DNA of 64,000 nucleotides, taken from assembly GCA_037043455.1 (NCBI GenBank), contig JAWPHD010005085.1, forward strand, positions 1-64,000, in the 5' to 3' direction. The first letter of the stretch is position 1, and the number at the start of each line of letters is the position of its first letter. This document shows, piece by piece, positions 22,463 through 33,695 of this stretch. Source of the DNA: Cyrtodaria siliqua. Lineage: Eukaryota; Mollusca; Bivalvia; Adapedonta; Hiatellidae. Both the position numbers and the translations under genes were made by a program. The notes under the pieces are model-generated. The model saw only the letters and a program-made list of their open reading frames with translations, did not search any database and was not told the origin of the DNA.

Positions 22463-25400
22463 ATGTCTATAGACATGACGTCCATAAAGGATCTTACGGA
22501 AATGGGTAAGGAGTTAGGGTATGCTGGTGAAGAGCTTAGAACCTTTGTTAAAGACGAACAGGCTAGGGAAAGGGAATTTAGACTTAAGGAAAGAGAATTA
22601 GAGAAAGATAGGCTAGAATTCGAAAGTAGGTTAGCTAAAGAGAAGCTAGAATTAGAAAGTAGATTAGCTAAAGAGAAGCTAGAATTAGAAAGTAGATTAG
22701 CTAAAGAGAAGTTAGATGCTGATAAAGAGAAGTTAGATGCTGATAAAGAGAAGCTAGAATTAGAAAGTAGATTAGCTAAAGAGAAGCTAGATGCTGATAA
22801 AGAGAAGTTAGAATTAGAAGGTAGGTTAGCTAAAGAGACGCGAGATGATGAAAGTAGAATAGTAAGGGAGAAGCAAGAGTTAGAACATGAGAGGTTCGAA
22901 ACAGATGGTAGACTAGCTAAGGCTAAGATGATAATGGAAAGGGAGCAAAAAGAGTTTGATCATAAGTTAGCTTTAGAGTTGGAAGCAGCTAAGACACATA
23001 GTAAAGAAAGTAAAACTGAAGGGAAAGCTAGTTATTCTGGGAAGTTAAAAGGTTCGAAGTTACCATACTTTGATGCTGACAAAGATAACATGGACAGTTA
23101 CTTGTTACGGTTCGAACGTTATGCTGAGTTACAGGAATGGACCAAAGATAAGTGGGCAGTTCATTTAAGTGCGTTATTGAGAGGCAAGGCCTTAGATGTA
23201 TTTTCTAGATTACCTAGTTTAGATGCTCTTGACTATGACAAGTTAAAGGATGCTCTTTTAAAGAGATTTGAGTTAACTGAAGAAGGTTTTAGAAAGCGGT
23301 TTAGAGCGTGTCTGCCTGAGAAAGGCGAGTCATTTATTCAGTTTATTAGTAGGTCTAGAAATTACTTAGATAGGTGGTTAGAGTTAGGGAAGGTAGCGCA
23401 GACTTATCAGGGCCTCATAGATTTCTTGTTGCGGGACCAGCTATTCAATGTTTGTAGTAGAGATCTGTTCTTATTTCTTAAAGAAAGAAAACTAACTAGT
23501 GTAAATGAAATGGCAACTCAATCAGATCAGTTTGCCGAGGCTAGAGGTGGAGCTCATAATGTAGTGTCGAAAGACAGAACTTTTAGAGATAGGCAAGGGG
23601 ACGATCATAAACAGAAAGGCCAGAGTGGAAACTATAGAGGTGGTGGTAGTTCGATGGGTGCTAGAGGAGGTAGCAATAGTGGTAACATAGGTAGACCTTT
23701 TATTCGTTGTCGTCACTGTAATGGGAATCATGCTTCACATGAGTGTAGGAAAGCGGTGAAAGTGTCCGCTGTCGTAGACAATTTTAGTGAAAATAGTAGA
23801 GTGGACAACAATGTAGGGAGTCAGAACCAAGGTTTTAACAACCCATGGAATTTCGGGAGAGGTAGAGGTGGTCAAAACCGAGGTAGAGGTAGAGGCAGAG
23901 GTAGTAATAGTCCGGTTATTAAAACCGAGAGTAGTAGCTGTTGTGTTAAAGCGGATGGTGTAATGGCGAAGATCGGAACATGTCTCTTTCCGTATGCAAA
24001 TCTTCCAACGGCAGATGGTAGAGTGAATGGCACGGACGTAATTGTAATGAGGGATACAGGTTGTACAGGTGTGGTAGTTAGGCGTAGTTTAGTTACGGAT
24101 GACCAGTTGGTAGGTAAACAGGCACCGTGTATGTTGTTAAATAAGTCGGTAGAGCACGTGCCAATAGCGAGAATAGATGTAGAAACACCTTTCTTTAACG
24201 GGACTACAGAGGCACTATGTATGGATGACCCGATGTATGATTTAACGATAGGGAACATAGAAGGTTCAGCACTTCCGGTAATGTCCGATTTTAGAAGTAG
24301 CATAAGTAATGCCGTAGAGACTAGAGCGCAGGTTCAGAAGCAAGCTCAGGCTTATAGAAAATTAAAGGTTCCTGCAGCCGTAGGTGACATATCTAAAGCG
24401 GAGTTTATAGAAGCACAAACTCAAGACGAGTCATTAGGTCCTTGTAAGGTGAAGGCCAAGGATGGTGTAGTGAAGAAGTGTAAAGGGTCCGGTAGTTGTA
24501 AGTTTGTACATAAGAATAGGTTATTGTACAGAGAATTTGAAGATAGCGGTAGTAGACAGTTTCACCAATTAGTGGTACCTACCCAGTATAGAACGACAGT
24601 GCTTAAGGTAGCTCATGAGTCGATTATGGGAGGTCATTTAGGCGTAAAGAAAACGTCAGATAGAGTATTGGCAGAATTTTATTGGCCAGGCGTTAGCGGA
24701 GATGTAACTAGGTATTGTAGGTCCTGCGATGTATGCCAAAGGACAGTACCAAAAGGTCGAGTGACCAAAGTACATTTAGGTCAGATGCCACTGATAGATA
24801 CACCATTTAAGCGGGTAGCCGTAGACATAGTTGGACCAATTTTTCCAGTGTCGGATAGGAAAAATAGGTACATTTTAACCATGGTAGACTATGCAACTAG
24901 GTATCCGGAGGCAGTCGCATTGCCCTCAATTGAAACTGAGAGAGTAGCTGAGGCATTAGTTGATATGTTCAGTAGGCTAGGTGTACCAGAGGAAATGCTG
25001 ACTGATTGTGGGTCACAGTTTACGTCAGAACTGATGGCTGAAGTAAGCAGGTTATTGTCTTTGCGTCAAATCATGACAACACCATATCACCCTATGTGTA
25101 ACGGGTTAGTCGAACGATTTAACGGGACGTTAAAGCAAATGTTACGGCGTATGTGTACCGAGAGACCCAAAGATTGGGACAAGTATCTCAATGCTTTATT
25201 GTTTGCATTTAGAGAGGTTCCACAAGAGAGTTTAGGATTCTCTCCGTTTGAGTTATTGTACGGTAGGTCAGTTAGAGGTCCCATGAGGATTCTTAGAGAG
25301 ATGTGGGCAGGTGAAGTAGATAGTGATGAGGTTAAGACTACATATCAGTATGTTTTAGATCTGAAGGAGAAACTAGAGGAGACTTGTAAAATAGCTCAAA

Positions 25401-26098
25401 GTCAGTTAGTTAAGGCAAGTACCAAGTATAAACGGTACTATGACCAGAAAGCTAGATCTAGGAAGTTTAAGATAGATGACCAGGTGTTACTGTTACTCCC
25501 GACCGACAATAACAAGTTGTTATTACAATGGAAAGGTCCGTTTTACGTTAGAGGGATAGTGAACACTATGGATTACCGTATCGAGATAAACGGAAAGTTA
25601 AAGACCTTTCATGCGAATATGCTGAAAGAGTATATCAGTAGAACCGATAATGTGCAACAAGGGGTGTTAACCGTAGTTGATGTTGCAGTTCTTGAGGATA
25701 GTGAGGAAGACAGTAGTGAGGACACTAGTCCCACATATTCTCCCACTAGTGTAGATAAGGAGACAGCAGCCGATGTAGACATATCGGGCATGCTTAGTGT
25801 AGCAGAGAAACGAGAGATAAGTCGTTTAGACTCTGAGTGTAGTACTGTTCGGTCCGATAAGTCGAGACCAACAGATGTAGTGCAGTGTAGCTTTACGCAC
25901 ACTTTAGCAAAGCCGATTAGGGAAACGAGAGACCCTACTCCATTTCGCAAACAGTATACTGGTAATGCGATGGATGCGATGTGTAAAGTTGGAGTTCTTG
26001 TAGTGACAGGAAGTAGTGTTATTAGTAACCGTAAAGTCGGTGTAATAGACCGTGGAAAGGACAATATTGGGGCCGACTATTTAAGTCGCCGCACATAA
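22463..26098 (+). CDS. Gag-protease-integrase polyprotein, RT/RNase H deleted
   Basis: 1211 residues, intact. Residues ~25-185 are a highly charged coiled coil built from an 11-residue RLAKEKLELES-type repeat. Residues ~193-357 are a retrotransposon capsid (LPYFDADKDNMDSYLLRFER onwards), and ~415-430 a CCHC zinc knuckle (CRHCNGNHASHEC). The aspartic protease has RDTGCTG at ~530. Integrase follows directly: the HHCC zinc finger (HESIMGGH at ~717, CRSCDVCQ at ~751), then the DDE core with VDIVGP (~785), TDCGSQF (~847) and VERFNG (~882). A GPY/F module (WKGPFYV) lies at ~1023. Near the C-terminus, DPTPFRKQY resembles the start of Gypsy RT, and GKDNIGADYLSRR (~1198) is the motif that normally closes RNase H. 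The parental order was therefore PR-IN-RT-RH, and most of RT-RH was removed in frame. Confidence 0.92.
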   Translation: MSIDMTSIKDLTEMGKELGYAGEELRTFVKDEQAREREFRLKERELEKDRLEFESRLAKEKLELESRLAKEKLELESRLAKEKLDADKEKLDADKEKLELESRLAKEKLDADKEKLELEGRLAKETRDDESRIVREKQELEHERFETDGRLAKAKMIMEREQKEFDHKLALELEAAKTHSKESKTEGKASYSGKLKGSKLPYFDADKDNMDSYLLRFERYAELQEWTKDKWAVHLSALLRGKALDVFSRLPSLDALDYDKLKDALLKRFELTEEGFRKRFRACLPEKGESFIQFISRSRNYLDRWLELGKVAQTYQGLIDFLLRDQLFNVCSRDLFLFLKERKLTSVNEMATQSDQFAEARGGAHNVVSKDRTFRDRQGDDHKQKGQSGNYRGGGSSMGARGGSNSGNIGRPFIRCRHCNGNHASHECRKAVKVSAVVDNFSENSRVDNNVGSQNQGFNNPWNFGRGRGGQNRGRGRGRGSNSPVIKTESSSCCVKADGVMAKIGTCLFPYANLPTADGRVNGTDVIVMRDTGCTGVVVRRSLVTDDQLVGKQAPCMLLNKSVEHVPIARIDVETPFFNGTTEALCMDDPMYDLTIGNIEGSALPVMSDFRSSISNAVETRAQVQKQAQAYRKLKVPAAVGDISKAEFIEAQTQDESLGPCKVKAKDGVVKKCKGSGSCKFVHKNRLLYREFEDSGSRQFHQLVVPTQYRTTVLKVAHESIMGGHLGVKKTSDRVLAEFYWPGVSGDVTRYCRSCDVCQRTVPKGRVTKVHLGQMPLIDTPFKRVAVDIVGPIFPVSDRKNRYILTMVDYATRYPEAVALPSIETERVAEALVDMFSRLGVPEEMLTDCGSQFTSELMAEVSRLLSLRQIMTTPYHPMCNGLVERFNGTLKQMLRRMCTERPKDWDKYLNALLFAFREVPQESLGFSPFELLYGRSVRGPMRILREMWAGEVDSDEVKTTYQYVLDLKEKLEETCKIAQSQLVKASTKYKRYYDQKARSRKFKIDDQVLLLLPTDNNKLLLQWKGPFYVRGIVNTMDYRIEINGKLKTFHANMLKEYISRTDNVQQGVLTVVDVAVLEDSEEDSSEDTSPTYSPTSVDKETAADVDISGMLSVAEKREISRLDSECSTVRSDKSRPTDVVQCSFTHTLAKPIRETRDPTPFRKQYTGNAMDAMCKVGVLVVTGSSVISNRKVGVIDRGKDNIGADYLSRRT

Positions 26099-26370
26099 TG
26101 ACCGGTTTAATACAATAGTGTATTGCAGTGTATTGTACAATAGTAGTATATGTTACGACAGGGTAGTGTACAATTGTAGAATAGTGTTGAAATTGTAATT
26201 ACATATTATAGTTAGGTTATAACTGCATTGGTAATAGTTAACATACTCAAGCGATTGAGCGATCAGCTTGTACGTTTTGTCGCTCGTTTGCTCAGAAGAA
26301 TTAATAGTTTCTTAACGTGTAAATATTAATTATCATTTTGTTGAATTTTAAAAGTGTAGCACTTTCTCTA

Positions 26371-26382
26371 AGTGGGGAGATG
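26371..26382 (+). promoter_or_regulatory. Polypurine tract
   Basis: AGTGGGGAGATG, immediately before the 3' LTR. It is the expected plus-strand primer position, though interrupted by two T residues. Confidence 0.7.
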
Positions 26383-26383
26383 T

Positions 26384-27929
26384 TGTCACAAAATGTCACG
26401 GGTAGAGCGTACTGGTCGTATATAGCTCTTGTATCGGTTACACCCAAAATCTATTGTTCGAGTTGAAACAATTTCACCATATTCATGATCTATTCATGTA
26501 ACACGTAAAAGCGTGCACATATTAAGTGGCCGCCAGAGAGGCCGTGTCATAAGTTTAGTTTTGTGCTAATGCATGTTAACGTATAGGTATATTTTCCTTA
26601 AACGGCAAAATTGTATAAGGGCCTCGCGTGTAGATTCAATACTGTAGATTTAGCCACGTTTGTCACGGACTGAACAAGGCAAATAATGATTTGGGCGTAA
26701 TGTTTGCTATAAAACCCATTGTCTTCTAGCTGTCGCCGGGATCATCGATAGTACTTTGTTGGAACAGAGATTGGACGGCAAATTTCACAGGCAACATGTG
26801 GTTAGTAGTTTTATTAAACTTTCATCGTATATTTGTATTCAGTGGGCGGCGCCATCTTGTTTGACGGTTACGACATCCGGTTAGCATTGATGTTTCTCAA
26901 ACCTAACTTTAGACTAGCATATGATTTGAAGTGACTTTATTAGATGTAATTATTGTAATTGATCATTAATTGTAAAACAATATTAATTTGATAACAGTGG
27001 ATAATAGGTGCATTAATTAACGTTGGCGTATAATTCAGTGATTGTAATACACGATTGTTAACATTAGTTAACAATGAGATGAGTGACAAGAATAAATGCG
27101 TGCATGCATAACTCAGTGAGTGTAATATATGAGTAATTTAATCATGTTTATATTACATGTATTAAGGGCATTGATTAACAGCGACGTACATAGCGTATAC
27201 ATGGCGTTGTAGAATATGTATACATTGCTACTAATCATTAGTACAGCTTACATATATTGATTGAATAATGATTTGTTTGGGTAATGATAATTATGCAAGA
27301 TTGTTATGTTTGTCAACCGACATCTAAAACGTATGTATAATTACAGCCTAAGCCATCCAGGATATAAGCCATCCAGGGTTGGAGTAAGCCATCTAGGTTT
27401 GGATATCCAGGAGTGGAGCTAAGCTTCCACGACTAACGTTACAAGCGGTGGAGACGGTCCCCGTACCTGCGCAGCCAGGTTTTACTAACGACAACCCCCG
27501 GGACACAAGGTGGGCCCGTTACCAGTCCTCACTGGAGGAATATCATTCACAATCTCAGTGGAGATTAACTATCATTGCATCGCGTCATCAACCCTTACAG
27601 AAGGCATTTGATGACAATCATCCATTGAATTCGCGCATCATCATCTTCATGAGCTCTCGCGCATCACAGTTATCGCGCTAGATCAACATTGTTATAGCTT
27701 TAACAATACTTTAGTGTCTTAGACATTCAGTATTTATAACAATACTAAGAACGTCTTAAACGTTCAGGAGAACACTCTTTTCATAGTTCAATTGTGTATT
27801 CGCTTGTTTTTTTAGATAATTGTATATATATTAAACATATTTTAAAAGTTGCATTAAACTTATATAAATGCATTCACCGTCATTGATTCTTTCCTGAGTT
27901 AGCCCAACCACTAAGGTCATCCTGTGACA
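26384..27929 (+). repeat. 3' LTR
   Basis: 1546 bp, nearly identical to the 5' LTR. It is followed by the ATGAT target duplication at 27930-27934. Confidence 0.95.
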
Positions 27930-28059
27930 ATGATTAACCTTATAATTATTATAATGACATAATGACTAGATTGAACATTTCACAAAATAACTTTTGCAAA
28001 ATACATGGAAAACATTCCCATATAAAAAGGTGGGCAACTTTCCGCCATTCAAATGCCCA

Positions 28060-28358
28060 CTCACAGACGATGAAGCTAGATATAGTACAAAAAAACTTTA
28101 GCTGATAAGACACAAAGGAGTGTGTCATAAAATAAGTAATATGAAACAAACAGTTTCTTTCAGGCAACTACATCCTACTACGTAATGACGGTATAGATAC
28201 ATGAACCAGCCGAACGCTGACATCCATATCATACCAATCATATTAATATAAACAAATTAACACTACATGAATAAGTGTCCAACATACATATGTAAATGAA
28301 AGACCAGTCTGACACTGAGCCCTTCTAAAGCATATGTTTAATTACGCAATTCAACACT
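28060..28358. other. Shared non-coding DNA left of the DIRS remnant
   Basis: Matches about 58540-58828 in unit B. No coding signal. Confidence 0.4.
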
Positions 28359-28507
28359 GAATTACAACGAAAGCCGAGGCAATATGATATAATTGTGTAA
28401 GGCGTCTGAATTACAACGAAAGCCGAGGCAATATGATATAATTGTGTAAGGCGTCTGAATTACAACGAAAGCCGAGGCAATATGATATAATTGTGTAAGG
28501 CGTCTGA
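28359..28507. repeat. 49-bp unit, three tandem copies
   Basis: GAATTACAACGAAAGCCGAG, GCAATATGATATAATTGTGT and AAGGCGTCT form a unit repeated three times. The last copy overlaps the 3' end of the recombinase frame. The same three copies exist at 58829-58975, so the amplification predates the A/B split. Confidence 0.9.
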
Positions 28508-29228
28508 ATTCCAACGACTCATCTTTCGCACCAAATCATCAGAACATCCTAACTGAACAGCTGCAGATGCTGCCCCTATGCGAAAAGAATGTGATATATA
28601 CCTATTAGGATCTAATCCCAAGAATATCACAATGTATCTGAATTTCTCCGTCACATAACCATAGGATACCGGAGTCCCATCTAGAAATTGAAACAGGGGG
28701 CCATTTGTATGCGTATGTAAATCGAGATATTCTTGCAATGACAACACGGGGCTTGCTTCTGGGTGACAGTTTTTGTACCCACTGTAGGAAATGTTACGCC
28801 CTTTCTTTGCATTAAATGATCCGCTACTCCGCCTGATGTCAAGCATACTAAACCCATTCTTAGAAACAAACTATAAACTGTTGTAAAACGTGCCCTAATC
28901 AGAATATGTTCACACCATCGCCTTTAACCGACGGTATCGCGTGTACCAACCTCTGAAATATAGACGAACTGAACGGAAGCCTCGTGTCAGGTTTACTACC
29001 TATCCTGAAAGCACCTTTAATAAAAAAAATCACCAAGAACGATTTCATCGGGTCTGCGAAACGTAATAATGTGTGAACAAAACCAATTGCATATGCCTGC
29101 GTTGCAATAGTACTGGCCGAATAACCAGAATCAAATAGCATAGCTAAATAATTAACATATGACACGATGCTATAGGCAACATTGAATGCAACATGCTCGA
29201 AGACATATAATTTACAACTTTGTCCCAT
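28460..29228 (-). pseudogene. DIRS/Ngaro-type tyrosine recombinase, broken
   Basis: The minus strand carries the N-terminal core-binding domain (29228 to about 28920: a YVNYLAMLFDSGYSASTIAT helix, RLPFSSSIFQRLV). After a frameshift near 28905 comes the catalytic domain. Visible there are LSLQEYLDLH, GPLFQFLDGTPVS, the HxxR box in SHSFRIGAA, and RWNSDALHNYI with the candidate nucleophile tyrosine. Such recombinases insert circular DNA copies of DIRS-like retroelements. The first catalytic arginine region is disrupted. An RT fragment lies just upstream on the same strand, which favours DIRS/Ngaro over Crypton. Copy B is at 58927-59692. Confidence 0.78.
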
Positions 29229-29339
29229 GCCGGCTTATATGAATATTTGAACTATTTGCAAGTGACGCACTTATGACATTTGTGGATGTCTGCGTCAGAT
29301 TCTTAAAAAGGATTGTGGGCTTTGTGTCGGACATTGCTC

Positions 29340-29497
29340 TCACCATGGAGCCATTTTCCGCGCATCCTTAAATTGAAAACGTGAACATAATATTGAGTTG
29401 TACCGTTCTGGTTGATGTTAAAACCAAGTAGCCCATAATCATCCGGATAAATAGGAAGTAGGCAAAATGCATCCTGAATATCTGTCTTAGCCTGCGA
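29340..29497 (-). pseudogene. Reverse transcriptase fragment of the DIRS-like element
   Basis: The minus frame reads SQAKTDIQDAFCLLPIYPDD then YGLLGF. This matches the RT motif A region of DIRS-like elements (K-x-D-I-x-x-A-F-R-L-L-P-I-x-P-x-D). A TGA precedes it and the similarity fades after about 40 residues, so it is a decayed piece. RT followed by tyrosine recombinase is the DIRS gene order. The equivalent in unit B is 59807-59964. Confidence 0.6.
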
Positions 29498-29559
29498 TCA
29501 CAATCCTGTCTGCGAATAGAAAGTACAAAGCAACTCTGGAAGCAGATACAATACATTGT

Positions 29560-29813
29560 TTTCCATAGTTCGACCTATTCTGGGCATCCACCAGATCTGA
29601 TTTCAGTGACTGTGTTTACATTCTGTCAACGTTAATGAAATCAGTTGGCAATGAAATCAGATAATACCAGGCATTTAGCCGCAGGAACGGAAGTGCGAAC
29701 GATACACGATGCGTTATCTGATAAACACGAGTAACAGCGACAATAAATCAAATACATCACCATAATTAAAAACATATTGATACGAGAAAGTTTAAATACT
29801 ATATTAAGTATTG
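29560..29813. other. No gene seen
   Basis: Shared with unit B; non-coding. Confidence 0.4.
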
Positions 29814-29870
<57 letters not shown>

Positions 29871-29897
29871 TTTGTCTCTCTCTCTCTCTCTCTCTCT
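29814..29897. repeat. (CT)n microsatellite
   Basis: CT repeats interrupted once by TTTGCTTTGT. In unit B the tract (60284-60338) is shorter and uninterrupted. Confidence 0.95.
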
Positions 29898-30479
29898 AGA
29901 TTTGTACACGTACGTGGTAGCAACATACACCCAGTTGACATGAATGTACATTATCGCCTACTATTATTAAATGGTGTCTGACTGCATATGACTCGGTCTT
30001 TAATATAGTGTACGCCGCACTCCCATACTTTTATAAGCGGTGAAATCAAATGTACAGATCTACAGTACAATATATGAATGAAATATACATAACTTATTAG
30101 ACATCAGCTACCTTGGCTAGTGACCACAGCAGCACGGATGGTGTCGAAACAGCTTTCGGTTCTCCACGGATATCAAATGAGTGCTATTGGCTGCAGACAA
30201 TTTATGTGGACGTTGATCATACTGCCCGCCGCCACCCGAACTGGCAGAAGCATGCATAATCTGTCGAGGTGAGGATGTCTTGATAAACCAATCGCAGTAA
30301 ACCGGATAAAAGTCGTCCTTCGACTACAGCTCAAGAAACATTAATGGCGGATTCACGCCTTTGCCACTATGTCTAATCTTCAGCGGTCTGTAGACAGATA
30401 ATACACAGATGATCAGAACATAGAACATATCACACATGCATTCACTAACGTCCTTTAATAGCTTTTCCAAAATAAACTA
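29898..30479. other. Shared non-coding DNA; empty Tc1 target
   Basis: Matches 60339-60843 and resumes at 62602. The TA at 30402-30403 is the unoccupied target of the Tc1-like element in unit B. No gene. Confidence 0.5.
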
Positions 30480-31910
30480 TATACAATCGACCGTTATGTA
30501 CCTATACCAAGGAACCAACATCACATATGATACATATACTCAGTTGCAAAAGAAAGTGTACACTTTGAAAATTTTACTTTACACCCTATCCTCTTTATCA
30601 AGCGACAATCCCTTAAAGATTCAACCTATTGAAATACAAATGACAATATGATAGTGATTGGCAATGGAATGATAAGAACGTTGGTACCAAACATGGAATA
30701 TTCATTTTTGAATTTGTCAATTTAATTCTAAAAAATCTTTCAAGACTGTTTGATACCTATATCAAGGAACAAACTACATCACATATGATCAATATGCCGT
30801 AATGTGATATAGTTTGCTCCTTGGTATAGCTATATCCAGGTACAACAACATGAAATATGGTGTAGCGACTGTTATGTACCTACACCAAGGTACAACACCT
30901 CAAATATGGTATAAAGACTATTTGCTACCTATACCAAGGAACAAACTATATATGACAAATATGCCGTTCAATACCTATACCAAGGTACAACAAATCAAAT
31001 ATGATATATAGCCTGTTTGATACCTATACCAAGGAACAACTTACATCACATATGATACAAACACAGAACAATACCTACACCAAGGTACGACACATCAAGT
31101 ATGATAAAAATACTTTTGATACCTATACCAAGGAACAAACTACATCCCATATGATAAATATGCCGTCCAATACCTATACGAAGGTACAACAAGTGTAGCG
31201 ACTGTTATGTACCTATACGAAGGTACACATATCACATATGGTATACCGACTGCTATGTACCTATACCAAGATACAACACATCACATATGGTATAAAGACT
31301 GTTTGATACCTATACCAAGGAGCAAACTACATCACATATGATAAATATGCCTTTCAATACCTATACCAAGGTACAACAACCTGAAATATGGTATACCGAC
31401 TGTTATGTACCTATACCAAGGAACAAACATCAGATATGATACATATATAGTTCCATACCTATACGAAGGCGCAACAACATCAAATATGATATACATCACA
31501 TACGATGCATATACAGTTCAATACCTATACCAAGATACAACACATCAAATATGATATATATACTGTTTGATACCTATACCAAGGAACAAGTTACATGACA
31601 TATGATAGGACATATATAGTTCAATACCTAACCAAAGTACAACAACCTAAAATATGATATACACACGGATATGTATATATACTAAGGAAAAAACATCACA
31701 TCTGATAATACATATATAGTTCAAATACTTTATGAAGGTACAACAACGTGACGTATTGTACAGTACCATATACCAAGGTACAACAGCATCACATCTGCTA
31801 TATAAACTGTTCAGTACTTAAACCAATGAAGGTTCAAAAACGTCACATATACAGTGCCTATATCAAGGTACATACAATATTGCCCATTACCTACACCAAG
31901 GCAGTACATT
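30480..31910. repeat. Minisatellite of ACCTATACCAAGGTACAACA type
   Basis: Irregular tandem units, about 55-70 bp long, with ATACCTATACCAAGGAACAA, ACATCACATATGATA and GGTATACCGACTGTTATG. Unit B has the same array from about 62680 to the window end. Short threonine/tyrosine-rich frames in it are repeat translations. Confidence 0.9.
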
Positions 31911-33695
31911 TGGCCACTTTTCCATGTTACTGATAAACTGATAGTTGTTATTCTAAGCCAGCACACTGCCTCTGCAGTAAATAGACAAACATACAGCGGA
32001 TGTGTGCACACTCGCTGAGTCATGTTTTACGCAAGCGTAAAATATAGCTGCCGAGAGGAAATAGCATATATCTGGGTAGGGACTGGTAACGAAGTTTAAC
32101 ATAATAACATATCAATTGACGGGTGTTAAAACAATATTGAAAAATAATGTTGACGTAAACACGCCACGACCGGTTTTTTTCCTTACCAGACACATTCTTC
32201 CCGAGTTTTACCATCGGTTGTTCCTACCAAACATTTTGAATCAAGGTGGGCGACCTCGCTTCTCTCTGTTCAAATACCTTGATTTGCCTTAAAATACTGA
32301 TTACAATTCAACATTGGAGCACGACGTGCTAGAAGTACACACCAGCACAGAAATACAGGTGTTCACATGTAAGGGATGCGTGTGCGTTAGCGTGTACATT
32401 ACAACAGACGTCTCAATGCTATCATGTGTAATTATAAGATTGCGTTATCAAAGTGAAAAACTCAAAGAAACTGTTCATTGCTACCTTACCATTACATGTG
32501 CAATTATGAAAACCATATAGGCAGCGAATAAACCCATCGACTAGTGTATAACACGGCGGTATTACGAGAATACCGCATTGTAAATGGGTATTATTCCATA
32601 AAAAGGTATTATTCCATTAAAATACAGATTTGCACTTATTCCATTCCAATACTTGCGTTTCATTCAGTTTCATTATGTTCCGTAAAAAATTCCGGACGTG
32701 AAGATCCCGGAAATATTGCCGCATTCTACACTTTAGTAGACTGCTCTACGAAATCGTCATTTGAGGCAATAAAACGGCAATGTTTGAACATTGAAAAACA
32801 TGTGTTTATACCATTCAAGTTTTTTTAGACGTGTTCCCTAGGAATTGAAGTTGTAATGCCTGTGCTTATTGTCGTCTACATGATTCACAGTCTGTTAACC
32901 ATAGACATATTCTAAAGCCATATAAGAATAACACTGGCTGTATGCGGTACATTGTAACTATGAATCAGTAAATTAAAAAAACACCAAACACAGTTAACAG
33001 TACATCGAATAAGAGATAACAGTTAATAAATGTACATCCACATATCAGTATACTGGGCCCTGATAACAGTACTAGCCCAATCATTCTGACATACATGTGA
33101 TATTTTCAGGAGGGTTACCAGGGAGATTTGACTTTTTTCCCAGGGAGATTTGACAAAAATCATGGAGGTTTTTATACTCAAATTTTTAACGCGTACCGGT
33201 ATTTTTTTTCCTGATATAAACCTTAATAAAGGGGGTAAATAAGCATAAAAACATGATATTTTATACATACAAAACTGTTTATTTCATGTTAACATAGCAT
33301 ATAATCAAGTATAGCATGTAATTAAACACTTTATATAGACTCTGTCCACTTTTTAACCACTAATTACAACAAGACTTGGCTGCTGCAAGCATCACCTTTG
33401 TCGGTTAATGATGATCATTAATCTGCTTTCATGAACATACCATAAAATAATATCAATTATGATATTAATCAAATTAATATACCAAATATCAATCGATGCC
33501 GAATTCGCTAACTACCACCCCACTTACAGTCGGTGTATTCCTATCATAATCAACCTCCCATGGACATTACAGGTATCGCCGTCACGTGTCATAAACAAAC
33601 AATCCAATCATTATTTTCACACAATAAACCAATTACCTGACATGCTAATCCTTTTAATTAACCGCCCATGGCAATGTTTTCACAGATATAGATAA
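31911..33695. other. No gene seen
   Basis: Single-copy AT-rich DNA. A GGGAGATTTGAC motif is duplicated near 33120-33155. Only short chance frames are present. Confidence 0.4.

Larger units (their letters stand above)
20251..27929 (+). mobile_element. Ty3/Gypsy LTR retrotransposon, 7.7 kb, Gmr1-like order
   Basis: Two long terminal repeats (20251-21795 and 26384-27929) begin TGTCAC and end TGACA. ATGAT flanks both sides as a 5-bp target duplication, and unit B has the empty site at 58411. The primer site matches the 3' end of tRNA-Leu and a purine tract precedes the 3' LTR. One ORF encodes Gag, protease and integrase, but reverse transcriptase and RNase H are missing. Insertion is younger than the A/B split, or is allele-specific. 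About a dozen differences between the LTRs were seen by eye, so it is recent but not brand new. Without RT it could move only with outside help. Confidence 0.95.
2938..31801 (+). repeat. Unit A of a large direct segmental duplication
   Basis: From the AGTCCATGG near 2938 this sequence matches unit B, which starts near 45376, in the same order and orientation: SINE, minisatellite, cysteine-rich ORF, second SINE, defensin-like gene, 30-bp minisatellite, 108-bp satellite, DIRS remnant, CT tract and CCTATACCAAGG minisatellite. Identity is very high in every block compared by eye. The offset is 42,438 at the left end. It then changes only where one copy has an insertion, a deletion or a different repeat count. 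The match runs to the window end, so the true right limit is unknown. Either a tandem duplication or unmerged alleles would explain it. Confidence 0.9.
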
